Source of the DNA: Tolypothrix sp. FACHB-123
Lineage (GTDB): Bacteria > Cyanobacteriota > Cyanobacteriia > Cyanobacteriales > Nostocaceae
Direction of reading: 5' to 3'
DNA: 64,000 nt
NCBI RefSeq assembly: GCF_014697075.1
Contig: NZ_JACJRE010000035.1
Span: forward strand, 1 to 64,000
Shown: in pieces, positions 18,785 to 27,200 of the stretch
Layout of the letters: every line of letters starts with the position of its first letter
How positions within the stretch are numbered: the stretch's first letter is position 1
Made by a program: the position numbers and the translations under genes
The notes under the pieces: generated by a model
What the model saw: the letters and a program-made list of their open reading frames with translations, nothing else
What the model was told of the DNA's origin: nothing
Database searches by the model: none

Positions 18785-19876
18785 ATGGAAATCGGCGTTC
18801 CTAAGGAAACCAAGGATCAAGAGTTTCGTGTTGGGTTGAGTCCTTCAAGCGTACGAGTATTAAAAGAAAATGGTCATGCTATTTTCGTGCAGACACAAGC
18901 AGGTATTGGCGGTGGATTTACGGATGATGACTACATAGCTGCTGGGGCTGAGATTGTTCCTAAAGCAGAATTGGCATGGAACAGAGAACTAACGATTAAG
19001 GTTAAAGAACCACAAGCAGCAGAGTATCAATTTCTACAAAAAGGGCAGATATTGTTTACTTATCTGCATCTGGCAGCCGATCGCAAATTGACGGAACATT
19101 TAATTGATTGTGGCACTTGTGCGATCGCCTATGAAACCGTAGAACAACCTGGTGCAAATAAATTACCTTTGCTCACACCCATGAGCATAATTGCAGGACG
19201 GTTATCCGTACAATTTGGTGCAACTTATTTAGAACGCCATAAAGGCGGGAGAGGCGTTCTTTTGGGCGGGGTTCCGGGAGTGAAACCGGGTAAAGTAGTG
19301 ATTTTAGGCGGCGGCGTTGTGGGGACAGAAGCCGCTAAAATCGCTGTAGGTATGGGAGCGATCGTGCAAATTTTAGATGTAAATGTCGAGCGCTTATCTT
19401 ACCTAGAAACCCTATTTGGCTCTAGAGTTGAATTACTTTACAGCAACTCTGCTCATATAGAAGCCGCAGTTAAAGAAGCTGATTTGCTTGTTGGTGCAGT
19501 TTTAGTGCCAGGACGTAGGGCACCAATATTAGTATCCCGCGAATTGGTACAAAAGATGCGTCCTGGTTCTGTAATTGTGGATGTTGCTGTCGATCAAGGC
19601 GGTTGTGTAGAAACTTTACACACTACCAGCCACACAAATCCAGTGTATGTGGAAGAAGGAGTTGTGCATTATGGCGTTCCTAATATGCCTGGTGCAGTAC
19701 CTTGGACAGCCACCCAAGCACTGAATAACAGTACCTTACCCTATGTTGTACAGTTAGCAAACTTGGGCATTAAAGCGTTAGATGTTAACCCTGCATTGGC
19801 TAAGGGTGTAAATGTGCAAAATCATCGCTTAGTGCATCCCGCTGTACAGGAAGTATTCCCGGACTTGGTAAGCTAA
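18785..19876 (+). CDS. ald: Alanine dehydrogenase
   Basis: NAD-dependent, reversible deamination of L-alanine to pyruvate and ammonia. The 363-residue length is typical. Pyruvate-site residues are visible: Arg15 in QEFRVGL, Lys74 in KVKEP and His95 in [10 protein letters not shown]. The Rossmann motif [14 protein letters not shown] (about 171-184) binds NAD, and the loop [10 protein letters not shown] with its Asp matches the family catalytic region. An AGAGG site lies eight bases before the ATG. In heterocystous cyanobacteria this enzyme is linked to use of alanine made or moved during nitrogen fixation; control by nitrogen status is plausible but not shown here. It is monocistronic and ends before a hairpin at 19961-19996. 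Confidence 0.97.
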   Translation: MEIGVPKETKDQEFRVGLSPSSVRVLKENGHAIFVQTQAGIGGGFTDDDYIAAGAEIVPKAELAWNRELTIKVKEPQAAEYQFLQKGQILFTYLHLAADRKLTEHLIDCGTCAIAYETVEQPGANKLPLLTPMSIIAGRLSVQFGATYLERHKGGRGVLLGGVPGVKPGKVVILGGGVVGTEAAKIAVGMGAIVQILDVNVERLSYLETLFGSRVELLYSNSAHIEAAVKEADLLVGAVLVPGRRAPILVSRELVQKMRPGSVIVDVAVDQGGCVETLHTTSHTNPVYVEEGVVHYGVPNMPGAVPWTATQALNNSTLPYVVQLANLGIKALDVNPALAKGVNVQNHRLVHPAVQEVFPDLVS

Positions 19877-20239
19877 GACCATAACAAACTTGATATTTAG
19901 AGAAAGTTTGTATTTACTTAGGGATTACAGGTGTAATTTTTATACCTAATTTACCAAATTAATTTACCAGATACGAGGTTTCGTATCTGGTAAATTTTGG
20001 TGTATGAGAGAGATCGCCTAATATTCTGATTATATTTTATACCAATCGCCATTTGTAATTCAGAAACTCAGATGCAGTAATACTGGCGAAAATTACATCT
20101 ATTATTTGATTTTCGATAATTGGGATTAACTGTAGGTTGGCGATCGCTGTTTTGTTTACTTTAAATTATTAGAATAAATCATTGTAGCAGCATTCAATAA
20201 TTTTGCTATGGCTCAATTCCTTCCAAGTTACACAAATTA
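19877..20239. other. Intergenic region after ald
   Basis: About 363 AT-rich bases between converging genes. The main element is the hairpin at 19961-19996; a second weak dyad and one GCGATCGC octamer are also present. No coding frame is convincing. Confidence 0.5.
19961..20000 (+). terminator. AT-rich perfect hairpin after ald
   Basis: A perfect 16-bp stem (19961-19976 with 19981-19996) and a GGTT loop, followed by tttgg. It lies 85 bases past ald. It may be the ald terminator or a small dispersed palindrome. Confidence 0.6.
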
Positions 20240-20443
20240 TTAATCAACTACTTTAATCAAACCGCGCTGTAAAGCATCAAAAACTCGACTAATTTGCAAT
20301 CTTTCTTGTTCGTTCAAATCTTCTTTAGATAGCAGTGTTGACATCAAAAGCTGCTGATCGTGACGGGTAATTCTACGAATAGCAAATATATGCTCTAAGA
20401 CTGTTTCTAACTGCATTTGGCTTGAAGTGGCAGTAGTTAGCAT
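20240..20443 (-). CDS. Small conserved cyanobacterial protein
   Basis: A 67-residue soluble, mostly helical protein (MLTTATSSQMQLETVLEHIF ... VFDALQRGLIKVVD). I believe close relatives occur across filamentous cyanobacteria without known function; the whole chain, not only a motif, appears conserved. Helical propensity and the LSKEDLNEQERLQI loop suggest a small three-helix domain. ATG start; no neighbour in an operon. The product's short length and strong codon consistency make it a genuine gene rather than a chance frame, but nothing points to a role. Confidence 0.7.
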   Translation of the reverse strand: MLTTATSSQMQLETVLEHIFAIRRITRHDQQLLMSTLLSKEDLNEQERLQISRVFDALQRGLIKVVD

Positions 20444-20806
20444 ATTCTTGAATAAAATTTTTGGGATTTATATAAATAACTGTTGTTAAAATAACAAGTT
20501 TTGGCAAAGTTTGACATTGGTATCTCTACGGAATCCCTGATGATTAGTAGTTTTCCCAAGATGTTGTTGCTGGACAAGCTCTTGATATCAATTCCATGTC
20601 AGGTGGCGCTATATTCCCCTTGAAGCTGAAATATCAGGCGAACAAACAAAGCCCACTTACCCTACTCTATTCTTCGGGAACGACTACCCTACGGGAAGGG
20701 CTTCGCCCAACGTCGTACGAGAACGCCTGACGGCGAACGGGAATGTCTTCGACGAATTTAGGCTAATTAGGCACAATTTCGTACAAAAACTCTGCCTGAA
20801 ATATTG
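20444..20806. other. Intergenic region with repeat and possible gene fragment
   Basis: About 363 bases. Around 20559-20640 a short plus-strand frame reads DVVAGQALDINSMSGGAIFP, which recalls the end of FMN-binding-domain proteins but is bounded by stops, so it may be a relic. From about 20684 to 20745 lies a GC-rich palindromic repeat described separately. Confidence 0.4.
20684..20745. repeat. GC-rich dispersed palindromic repeat
   Basis: A block of overlapping short dyads (cgggaagggcttcgcccaacg, acgcctgacggcgaacggg) stands out from the AT-rich surroundings. Similar gacgc-ttcgcg-gcgtc style blocks occur at 28019-28070 and 56651-56690, which suggests a dispersed family. Confidence 0.6.
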
Positions 20807-21418
20807 CTATTTAACGGCAACACCTTTATATAAATATCCTGAGATTTTTGGTATTTTGGGAATATAAAATTGCTCAACTGTCAAATTAGCAAACTGTGCT
20901 GCAACTAACTGTCTGATATTGCGGTTGATGTTGCAACCATCACCAATTGCTTTGCTGAGGGGGTTCAGGCGATTTTGCCAAACTTGAATATTTGCCTCAT
21001 CACTTAATCCATGTTCCAAAAAAAAGTATCTTCCACCTGGTTTGAGAACCCGATGAATTTCATTAATAGCTTGAGTAACCTGGGAAATACTACATAAACA
21101 AAAAGTACTGACGACAGTATCAAAAATGTTATCAGCCATTGGTAAATCCTCTCCACTGAGAACTCGATTATCAACTTGAATAGAAGAAGATTGAATACGT
21201 TTTTGAGCTAACTTATTTATTCCCGCATTAGCATCGATTGTAATTAGCTTTTGCAGATGTTCTGGGTAGTAAGACAGGTTTACCCCAGAACCAAAGCCAA
21301 TTTCTAACACTTCTCCGGTGACATCTGCTAAAATTTCTCGACGATATGCAGACAATGTAGGACTAGACATGGCTGCATCTATAAGTCGTGGAGCGATAAC
21401 CTGTGAATAGAAACCCAT
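20807..21418 (-). CDS. Class I SAM-dependent methyltransferase
   Basis: A 203-residue methyltransferase with the SAM-binding loop EIGFGSGVN (about residues 39-47), the acidic motif II strand ITIDAN, motif post-I LSGEDLPMADNIFDTVVST, and LKPGGRYFFLEHG. The substrate pocket part is short, as in the UbiE/METTL7-like small-molecule methyltransferases. Substrate unknown. ATG start with a TATACCTCC-complement (gaggtata) just upstream, a good ribosome site. It stands alone; the next gene is divergent. Confidence 0.88.
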   Translation of the reverse strand: MGFYSQVIAPRLIDAAMSSPTLSAYRREILADVTGEVLEIGFGSGVNLSYYPEHLQKLITIDANAGINKLAQKRIQSSSIQVDNRVLSGEDLPMADNIFDTVVSTFCLCSISQVTQAINEIHRVLKPGGRYFFLEHGLSDEANIQVWQNRLNPLSKAIGDGCNINRNIRQLVAAQFANLTVEQFYIPKIPKISGYLYKGVAVK

Positions 21419-21626
21419 TGACTATACCTCCAATCAAGCAATTGCAATTAATAGTAGCGTTAGTTTCACCTACTGCTGCTGTGCTGTGCTACATCCAAAA
21501 GATTCACCTAACGGGGTGAATCACTTGGACGAAGTATTTTTATATGCATAGTCTTACTGTAACTATAAGCAAGTCAAGTTGCTGATTGGGTTGATAGTTA
21601 AACTCGATTTTATTTAATACATAAAT

Positions 21627-22160
21627 ATGCAAATTGAAAGTAAACGTCTAATTTTAGTACCTATCTCACCCGCATATAGAGAAATCATATTTCAGGAGTT
21701 TACACCAGAAATCACTGAGTATACCTATGCAGTTTCCTCAGCAGATATTGCCCAAACTGATCAATTTATTAATCAATCAATGAAAGAGCTAGAAAAAGGT
21801 ACTAATTTAGTATTAGTAATTTTACTCAAAGAGACGAAAGAATTTATCGGTTGTATTGGGTTACATGATATCAATACAAATACACCTGAGTTAGGAATAT
21901 GGACGAAAAAATATGCACATGGCAATTATTATGGAAGAGAAGCAATTTCTATACTTAAAGCATGGGCAGAACAAAATTTAAATTATGAATATTTGCGTTA
22001 TCCAGTGGATAAACGTAATATTCCTAGTCAGAAAATTCCTGAATCTTTGGGGGGAATAATTGCCGCAGAGTATGACAAAATTAATTTAGGTGGCAAGCTT
22101 TTACATACAGTTGAATATCGGCTGTATAAATCTAATACATGTAGGGTGGTTGACTGTTAA
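21627..22160 (+). CDS. GNAT-family N-acetyltransferase (RimJ/RimL-like)
   Basis: A 177-residue acetyltransferase that should transfer acetyl from acetyl-CoA to an amine. The N-terminus MQIESKRLILVPIS matches the start of RimJ/RimL-type proteins, followed by FIGCIGLHDI and the motif-A region ELGIWTKKYAHGNYYGREAI, although the Gly-rich CoA loop is degenerate (HGNYYGRE instead of RGxGxGxE). The last residues (NTCRVVDC) come from the heptamer repeat that follows, so the native C-terminus may have been altered by repeat growth. Substrate unknown. Confidence 0.82.
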   Translation: MQIESKRLILVPISPAYREIIFQEFTPEITEYTYAVSSADIAQTDQFINQSMKELEKGTNLVLVILLKETKEFIGCIGLHDINTNTPELGIWTKKYAHGNYYGREAISILKAWAEQNLNYEYLRYPVDKRNIPSQKIPESLGGIIAAEYDKINLGGKLLHTVEYRLYKSNTCRVVDC

Positions 22161-22184
22161 CCGTTGACAGTTAACAGTCAACAG
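22145..22184. repeat. Heptamer repeats (GTTGACT/GTTAACC) overlapping a gene end
   Basis: Five to six copies of GTTGACT-type heptamers in both orientations, able to pair as a hairpin. The first copy encodes the last residues and stop of the acetyltransferase. Confidence 0.8.
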
Positions 22185-22297
22185 CCAAAACCGATATTTT
22201 TCACCACTGAAATAGGATCGCTATATGCTGGGCATTGAATACCCTTAAGCATATTTAAATTGATTGATGGGATAAATTAGCGAATAAATTTATTTAC

Positions 22298-22888
22298 TTA
22301 TTTCACAACTATTTTAAAATTCTCAAAGGTAACTGAAAAACCTTCTCCCTGAGGTGAGGCGCACATTATTCCTACTTGTAATGTTTCAGTCTGGGTAAGA
22401 TATGCCAATCGCAGCATTTGATAATTCTCATTATCTAGCGAATATTGTACTTCTACAGTTTCTGCACGACGCTGTACCCGGAGACAAAGTGCAACTGGTG
22501 GTTTTGATAGGGGAATTACTGACCAATCAGAGTAATCTCTTGTGACTACTGCACTAACATTTTGTACTTCTTCAACATACTCAATTCCGCATTTGAGCCA
22601 AATATTTTCATTTTCCCGAATCATCAACCCAGCTTGGTCATATAATGCCTGATACTCGCCTATAATTTTGACTTCAACTGTAAAATCACCTGTAACTTCC
22701 TGATAGTAGAAGTTGCCATTATCACGCATGAAATTATAGTGAGTCTTTTGCCAAAAATCAGTTTTAGCACCTGCACTAACATGAATAGATTCTGCCTTTT
22801 TATGCCATGCAGGAGGTTCGTTATACCATTTCATTGAGTTCATAAAGCCGATTGCAAGTTGGTGAGGTACAGATAATTGTAAAGGCAT
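22298..22888 (-). CDS. DUF1349 concanavalin-like protein
   Basis: A 196-residue soluble beta-rich protein of the DUF1349 family (concanavalin/lectin-like jelly roll). Visible features are MKWYNEPPAWH, DFWQKTHYNFMRDNGNFYYQ, YDQAGLMIRENENIWLKCGI and the end GIMCASPQGEGFSVTFENFKI, all typical of this family. Function is not established; members have been compared with glycan-binding folds. The start used is the ATG at 22888; the conserved part begins near residue 16, where two internal ATGs (22843, 22834) are alternatives. No signal peptide is seen. Confidence 0.88.
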   Translation of the reverse strand: MPLQLSVPHQLAIGFMNSMKWYNEPPAWHKKAESIHVSAGAKTDFWQKTHYNFMRDNGNFYYQEVTGDFTVEVKIIGEYQALYDQAGLMIRENENIWLKCGIEYVEEVQNVSAVVTRDYSDWSVIPLSKPPVALCLRVQRRAETVEVQYSLDNENYQMLRLAYLTQTETLQVGIMCASPQGEGFSVTFENFKIVVK

Positions 22889-22968
22889 GGCAGTACTATG
22901 CTCTTACCTGCGTACACCATTTACCTGAAATACGCGGTATTTTGCATTCTTTTTTCAAATTGGTATAA

Positions 22969-23127
22969 CTCGTGAATGAGGCTCAGAAGCTCGTGAATGA
23001 GGCTCGGAAGCTCGTGAATGAGGCTCGGAAGCTCGTGAATGAGGCTCAGAAGCTCGTGAATGAGGCTCAGAAGCTCGTGAATGAGGCTCGGAAGTTCATT
23101 AATGAGGCTCGGAAGCTCGTGAATGAG
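22969..23127. repeat. 21-bp minisatellite, seven full copies plus a partial
   Basis: The unit ctcgtgaatgaggctcggaag is repeated seven times from 22969 to 23115, with a 12-base eighth copy. Variation is limited to Ggct/Agaag exchanges and one copy with ttcatt. The 21-bp period keeps reading frames open on both strands. Confidence 0.97.
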
Positions 23128-23223
23128 TCTTTGATATTTGTTTACCTGCTTTTTATAGCGATCGCAATAGCAATATTGATCGCGTCTCAACTCACCAACC
23201 CAGATCGCAGTGCATCTAGGTAA
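22972..23223 (+). CDS. Possible small heptad-repeat protein with C-terminal membrane helix
   Basis: An 83-residue frame starting at a GTG inside the first minisatellite copy. Each 21-bp unit gives one heptad LVNEARK (or LVNEAQK), so residues 1-52 would be a continuous amphipathic helix able to form a coiled coil. It ends in a very hydrophobic stretch, LIFVYLLFIAIAIAILIAS, then a short polar tail. That layout (coiled coil plus one tail anchor) argues for real coding on this strand. The minus strand also has an 89-residue frame (22921-23190, repeats HELPSLI), which is the rival reading. No ribosome site is clear. I cannot decide without expression data. Confidence 0.45.
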   Translation: MNEAQKLVNEARKLVNEARKLVNEAQKLVNEAQKLVNEARKFINEARKLVNESLIFVYLLFIAIAIAILIASQLTNPDRSASR

Positions 23224-23238
23224 GTTGCGCCTTGATAA

Positions 23239-24027
23239 TTAAAATATGCCGGCGTTACTTCCACCGTCAACTTGCAGCATTACTCCATTGACATATGAAG
23301 CCACGGGAGAACAAAGAAATACAGCAACGTTAGCAAATTCCTCTGGAGTACCCATGCGACTTAAGGGATTATTGGCATTGATAGCTGCAATTTCTGCTTC
23401 TTTTGTTGTGCCATTTTTGGTAATGCGGGCGTTGATTAATTCTTCTACTCGCTCTGTATATGTCCAGCCGGGTAAGATACTATTAACGCGGATTTTATCG
23501 TTACCTAATTCTTGGCTGAGTGTTTTAGTTAAGCCAATCACTGCTAGCCGAAGGGAATTAGATAAAATTAAATTTTGAACTGGTTGCTTAGTAGAAGTTG
23601 AGGTAATAGTCAGAATCGCCGCGTTGCGAGATTGGCGTAAATAAGGCAAAGCAGATTTTACTAAGTTAACTGCACTGAGCAAATTAAGATTAATTGCGGC
23701 TTCCCACTTTGCTAGATCAATATCATCAAATGTGCCGGCAGGCGGCCCCCCAGCATTAGTAACGAGAATATCTAAGCCGCCAAATTTATTGACTGTTGCA
23801 TTAATTACTTGTTCAATTTCTGCTGGTTGAGTAACATCTGCACGCATAGCAATTACTTCTGCACCTGTTTCACCAGCAATTTCCGCAGCAGTGTTGTCAA
23901 CTAATTCACTGCGGGCGCAAATAGCTACTTTTGCACCTTCACGGGCAAATTGCTTGGCTGTGGCTTTACCCAGTCCTTTGCTAGCGGCTGTGACTAAAAC
24001 TATTTTGTTATTCAGTTGTAAATCCAT
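23239..24027 (-). CDS. SDR-family oxidoreductase with atypical active site
   Basis: A 262-residue short-chain dehydrogenase/reductase. It has the NADP(H) loop TAASKGLG (13-20), Asp-Val after the third strand (RADV), the NAG motif (91-93), NLNLL and the PG motif (LPGWTYTE). The catalytic Ser region (TITSTSTK, around 141-147) is present, but the YxxxK motif is replaced by SNSLR (about 156-160), so Tyr and Lys are both missing. A subgroup of SDRs with this LSNSLR-like sequence exists; its chemistry is unclear. It lies 96 bases downstream of the class II aldolase gene on the same strand, so the two are probably co-transcribed. Confidence 0.87.
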   Translation of the reverse strand: MDLQLNNKIVLVTAASKGLGKATAKQFAREGAKVAICARSELVDNTAAEIAGETGAEVIAMRADVTQPAEIEQVINATVNKFGGLDILVTNAGGPPAGTFDDIDLAKWEAAINLNLLSAVNLVKSALPYLRQSRNAAILTITSTSTKQPVQNLILSNSLRLAVIGLTKTLSQELGNDKIRVNSILPGWTYTERVEELINARITKNGTTKEAEIAAINANNPLSRMGTPEEFANVAVFLCSPVASYVNGVMLQVDGGSNAGIF

Positions 24028-24123
24028 ATCTTCGGTCTGAGAAATTTATTTATAAGAATGGGAGATAATTTTGAAGATTCAGGATTGAAGTCCTGATGAT
24101 AATTTATTTACTTACTTACTGCA

Positions 24124-24885
24124 CTAATCAAGTAAATCTGGTTGTTCGCGTACCATCCGCTGATAGAGTGGCTGAAAGCAACACCAGCCATTAAAAGGCG
24201 TACCTACTTGGGTTTGTGTTAGGCGTGCAGTCTCATGTCCAATAATCTTAGGTTTACCCGCAGCTTCAGCTAACAGTTGTGCTTGGCTTGAGCGTTCTAA
24301 GTTAATAAACCACCAACTAGCTTCATCTACAGAACGACCGACGGTAAGCATTCCATGATTGCGCAAAATTACAGCTTTTCGATGACCTAAGATTTCGGGA
24401 ATTCTTTTAATTTCGGCTATATCTAGTAAATCGCCTATGTAGTCATCAAAAACGCTATGATCTTCATAGAAAGCACAAGCATCTTGATTTAGTGGGTCAA
24501 GTAGACGACCTAAACTAGACCAAGCTTTACCATACACAGAGTGGGTGTAAACTGTAGCGATCGCATCAGGTCGAGCTTGCAGAATATGGGAATGAATGGT
24601 AAAAGTGTCTCGATTTACCGGGCTATTGCCTTGAACTACATCACCGTTGTGATTTACCAATATTAAATTAGAAACTCGAATTTCACTAAAATCTAACCCC
24701 TGTGGGTTGATCCAAAAGTGGTCGATCAATTGTGGATCGCGGACTGTAATATGACCATTTGGAGTTTCGTTAAATCCCAGCTTGGCAAACAAGCGAAAAG
24801 CTGCGGCTAGGCGTTGCTTGCGGTGTAAGCGTTCATCTTCAACTTGCTCAAATACGGGAGGTTTGGGTTTCTCTAATTTACGCAT
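24124..24885 (-). CDS. Class II aldolase/adducin family protein
   Basis: A 253-residue class II aldolase/adducin-fold protein. Zn ligands are recognisable as the two His of TVYTHSVYGKAW, with a third in LRNHGMLTVG; PNGHITVRDP matches the substrate-phosphate loop region. Enzymes of this family act on fuculose-, ribulose- or rhamnulose-phosphate, or are decarboxylases; the natural substrate here is unknown. I chose the ATG at 24885, which has AGGAAA seven bases upstream; a longer frame from 24921 adds twelve residues without support. It is followed by the SDR gene, and such pairs often serve a small oxidative or degradative step. Confidence 0.88.
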   Translation of the reverse strand: MRKLEKPKPPVFEQVEDERLHRKQRLAAAFRLFAKLGFNETPNGHITVRDPQLIDHFWINPQGLDFSEIRVSNLILVNHNGDVVQGNSPVNRDTFTIHSHILQARPDAIATVYTHSVYGKAWSSLGRLLDPLNQDACAFYEDHSVFDDYIGDLLDIAEIKRIPEILGHRKAVILRNHGMLTVGRSVDEASWWFINLERSSQAQLLAEAAGKPKIIGHETARLTQTQVGTPFNGWCCFQPLYQRMVREQPDLLD

Positions 24886-25083
24886 ATTATTTTTCCTAAA
24901 GTTTCCAGCAACCACTAGCAAGTAACCATTAGTCTTTTGACAATGGTTCCCATATCTTGTAGTGCAACATCATCTATAAATTCGATGCCAAAACAAGCAA
25001 TCGGCATCAATAGCGATTTTCTTGCCTTTAGCGGGCATTAAAAAATGTTTATTTAGGCTTTTGTACTATTGTGAAAGTAAATG

Positions 25084-25299
25084 TTATGTACGCTGGACGC
25101 TATTTTTTTGATTAGCACCATCGGTCTTTATGCCTAGTTGCTCCAATCTGGAATAACTTAGGGATTCCTTTAAGATAATTGTAAATGGATATCGCCGGAA
25201 TACAGTAGCTTGTCCTTTTGACAGCAGCTTTCTGGCATGACTAAGGTGTATGGGAGATAAAGGTAGTCTGTTGGCATCAAGAATAAAAACTTTAGTCAT
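25084..25299 (-). pseudogene. N-terminal fragment of an IscB-type protein
   Basis: A 71-residue frame whose first 48 residues match the N-terminal PLMP (RRXRR) domain of IscB, the transposon-encoded RNA-guided nuclease family ancestral to Cas9: VFILDANRLPLSPIHLSHAR, then KLLSKGQATVFRRYPFTII. After KESL the match continues weakly (LGIKTDGAN against the usual LKIDPGSKTTG, the RuvC-I start), then breaks off at a stop. The bridge helix, HNH and rest of RuvC are missing, so it cannot cut DNA. It may still be transcribed: an ATG and full frame exist. No IS200/IS605 TnpA, end hairpin or obvious omega-RNA is visible nearby. I call it a relic. Confidence 0.75.
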
Positions 25300-25790
25300 T
25301 ATGGCTAAATTACCAAGGCAATAATTATCAGGTGTTCGTTTAACAATGCAACATCCATCTATTGTTGGTGCTGCTGTTGACGTTTGTTTTTAGTGTTAGG
25401 TAATTAGATGGTGAATATAGGCGATCGCGTCTTGTAGAAGATGCAATCTTCAAATCAGTATAGTATTTACTCTGATACCATAGTTATCCACATTAAATTT
25501 TGCTACTAATTCATTAATCATAATTCGGCTGGTGTCTAGAAAATTTTGCTAAATCTGCACCTGGGATAATTATTTCTAAATACTTCTGTGTCAAGCGATC
25601 GCCAGTTTTATATATATTAGAGTCTGCTATAAATGAGAAAATATTAAGTTTTGTAGATATGCAAAGGTTTTTTACTTTTGCGCCTAAATTTCTAAACAAA
25701 ACTTAACAATCTAGGGGGGTAGGGAAGGAGGACAAAGAAGCAGAGGGGTAGGGGAGAAATAAGCAATGCCCAATGCCCCATCCCCAAAAC
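25300..25790. other. Intergenic region between IscB relic and carotenoid oxygenase
   Basis: About 490 bases. A 61-codon minus-strand frame (25514-25699) resembles no family and has AT-rich composition, so I do not call it. If an omega-RNA remnant of the IscB element survives, it would lie just upstream of the relic, at about 25300-25500, but I see no strong structure. The left part of 25705-25797 is repeats. Confidence 0.45.
25709..25790. repeat. Purine-rich and GCCCAAT heptamer repeats
   Basis: A run of gggtagg/aggagga/agaggggtaggg units is followed by caatgcccaatgcccc, directly after the carotenoid oxygenase stop. Confidence 0.7.
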
Positions 25791-27200
25791 TTAAGACACT
25801 TTCAACTGTGCTTCTGATATCCAAGTACCGTGAAAACCATAAGGTACTCGTTGGGGAATGATTACTCGCGCTACAGGTTTGCTGCTGACATCTTGAGCAT
25901 TTACTATCACTAATTCTGATGTACCTGAACCTTCATCGTAAACAAAGGTTATTAGCCAGCCATCATCCTCAGCAGTTGCACCAGGACGAGGCGCAAATAC
26001 AGCTTCGCCACCATAGCGTCCTTGTCCATATTCATGGGTTTGGGCTTTCCCACTGTTGAGGTCGTATTTAATTAGACCATCAAATAAAGGTAAGGGACTA
26101 TTCGCCATCTTACCTGCATAGCCATATCGCGTTGGCAGCCCAACAAAGCTTTCGTTGATCCGGGGAAATTCCGCAGGCACATCATTTAATTGCTGTTCCC
26201 TAACTGTCCCAGTTCTCAGGTTAAATCGCCATTCATGTAAGCGAGGAATATTAGCATCTGGATCGGTGGGGTTTTCTTCAGTAGCTAAAATAGTAGTGGA
26301 ACTCATGCGACAGGCTATAAGTACAACTTCATCGCCGATTTCGTAAGCATTGAGAACATGGAAAATGTAACAGGGCGAACTTTCAAACCAGCGGATATTA
26401 CTGTTATTACCGTAACGGGGGACAATACCAAAACGACTAGGGCGATCGCGCTCAAACATCAGCATCGGTTCACCACGCTGTGCCCGTTCAACGCTGAGAG
26501 TTATTGGTAAATCCAGAAAAATACTATAGTTTTTGGTGATGGCAAAATCATGCATCATCACTGGCACAGGCAAATCAATAGGCACCGTTTGTAATAACTC
26601 GCCCACAGCGGAAACTATACTGTATTGCAGATATGGCGGCGCGAAGGAGTAACCAAAAAACATCATCTCGCCTGTGACTGGGTCTACTTTAGGATGAGCG
26701 GTAAAAGCAGATACCAGCTTGTCATTGTAAGTGTATTCGCCAATTGTTTCTAACTGCGGAACTTTAATCGCGTGAGGTGCGCCGCCTTCATTCAGCGCCA
26801 ACATTTGCCCACCATGCCAAATTAACGCCGTATTCCCAGTATTTTTATAAGCACCGTGGGGGTTATCCATTTGTGGTGGTTCTAAAAATCCACTCCAGAT
26901 AGCCTTACCTGCTTCTTGCTCAATTTTCCATCCCCTAGTTTGCACATAACGATTGCGATAAGTAGCTTTACCTTCGCTAATTTGTACGCCATGTAACATG
27001 CCATCGCCATCAAACCAATGATACTTACCAATAGGCGGCCATTGGGGATTAGGGCCATTGCGGACAAACATCCCCGATAAATCTAGTGGTAATTCCCCAA
27101 ATACCTGCAAAGTATCTGTAGCGATTTCTTCACGCACTGGTGCAAAATTACCATTAAGATATGGATTAACTGCTGTGCTAGAAATTATGTTACTTGTCAT
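25791..27200 (-). CDS. Carotenoid cleavage oxygenase
   Basis: A 469-residue member of the RPE65/CCD family, non-haem iron dioxygenases that cleave carotenoids or apocarotenoids. Four expected iron-ligand His are seen in TAHPKVDP, VMMHDFAITK, YIFHVLNAYE and the C-terminal GFHGTWI. Other family blocks are FVRNGPNPQ, HWFDGDGMLHG and QYGGEAVFAPRP-like sequence near the end. The usual set in Nostoc contains several such enzymes with different cleavage sites; this one is close in length to apocarotenoid or 9,10-type cleavers, but the product cannot be deduced. I chose the ATG at 27200 (MTSNIISS); a TTG at 27224 would add eight residues derived from a HIP1 site. Confidence 0.92.
   Translation of the reverse strand: MTSNIISSTAVNPYLNGNFAPVREEIATDTLQVFGELPLDLSGMFVRNGPNPQWPPIGKYHWFDGDGMLHGVQISEGKATYRNRYVQTRGWKIEQEAGKAIWSGFLEPPQMDNPHGAYKNTGNTALIWHGGQMLALNEGGAPHAIKVPQLETIGEYTYNDKLVSAFTAHPKVDPVTGEMMFFGYSFAPPYLQYSIVSAVGELLQTVPIDLPVPVMMHDFAITKNYSIFLDLPITLSVERAQRGEPMLMFERDRPSRFGIVPRYGNNSNIRWFESSPCYIFHVLNAYEIGDEVVLIACRMSSTTILATEENPTDPDANIPRLHEWRFNLRTGTVREQQLNDVPAEFPRINESFVGLPTRYGYAGKMANSPLPLFDGLIKYDLNSGKAQTHEYGQGRYGGEAVFAPRPGATAEDDGWLITFVYDEGSGTSELVIVNAQDVSSKPVARVIIPQRVPYGFHGTWISEAQLKVS

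Noticed and set aside
22969-23127. CRISPR array
   Set aside because: The 21-bp units are contiguous with no unique spacers, so it is a tandem repeat and not a CRISPR.
22921-23190. Minus-strand 89-codon frame over the 21-bp repeats
   Set aside because: Open only because the 21-bp period avoids stops; the plus strand has the better protein-like design. Kept as the rival reading in the feature text.
25514-25699. Minus-strand 61-codon frame
   Set aside because: No family resemblance, AT-rich chance composition, no ribosome site.
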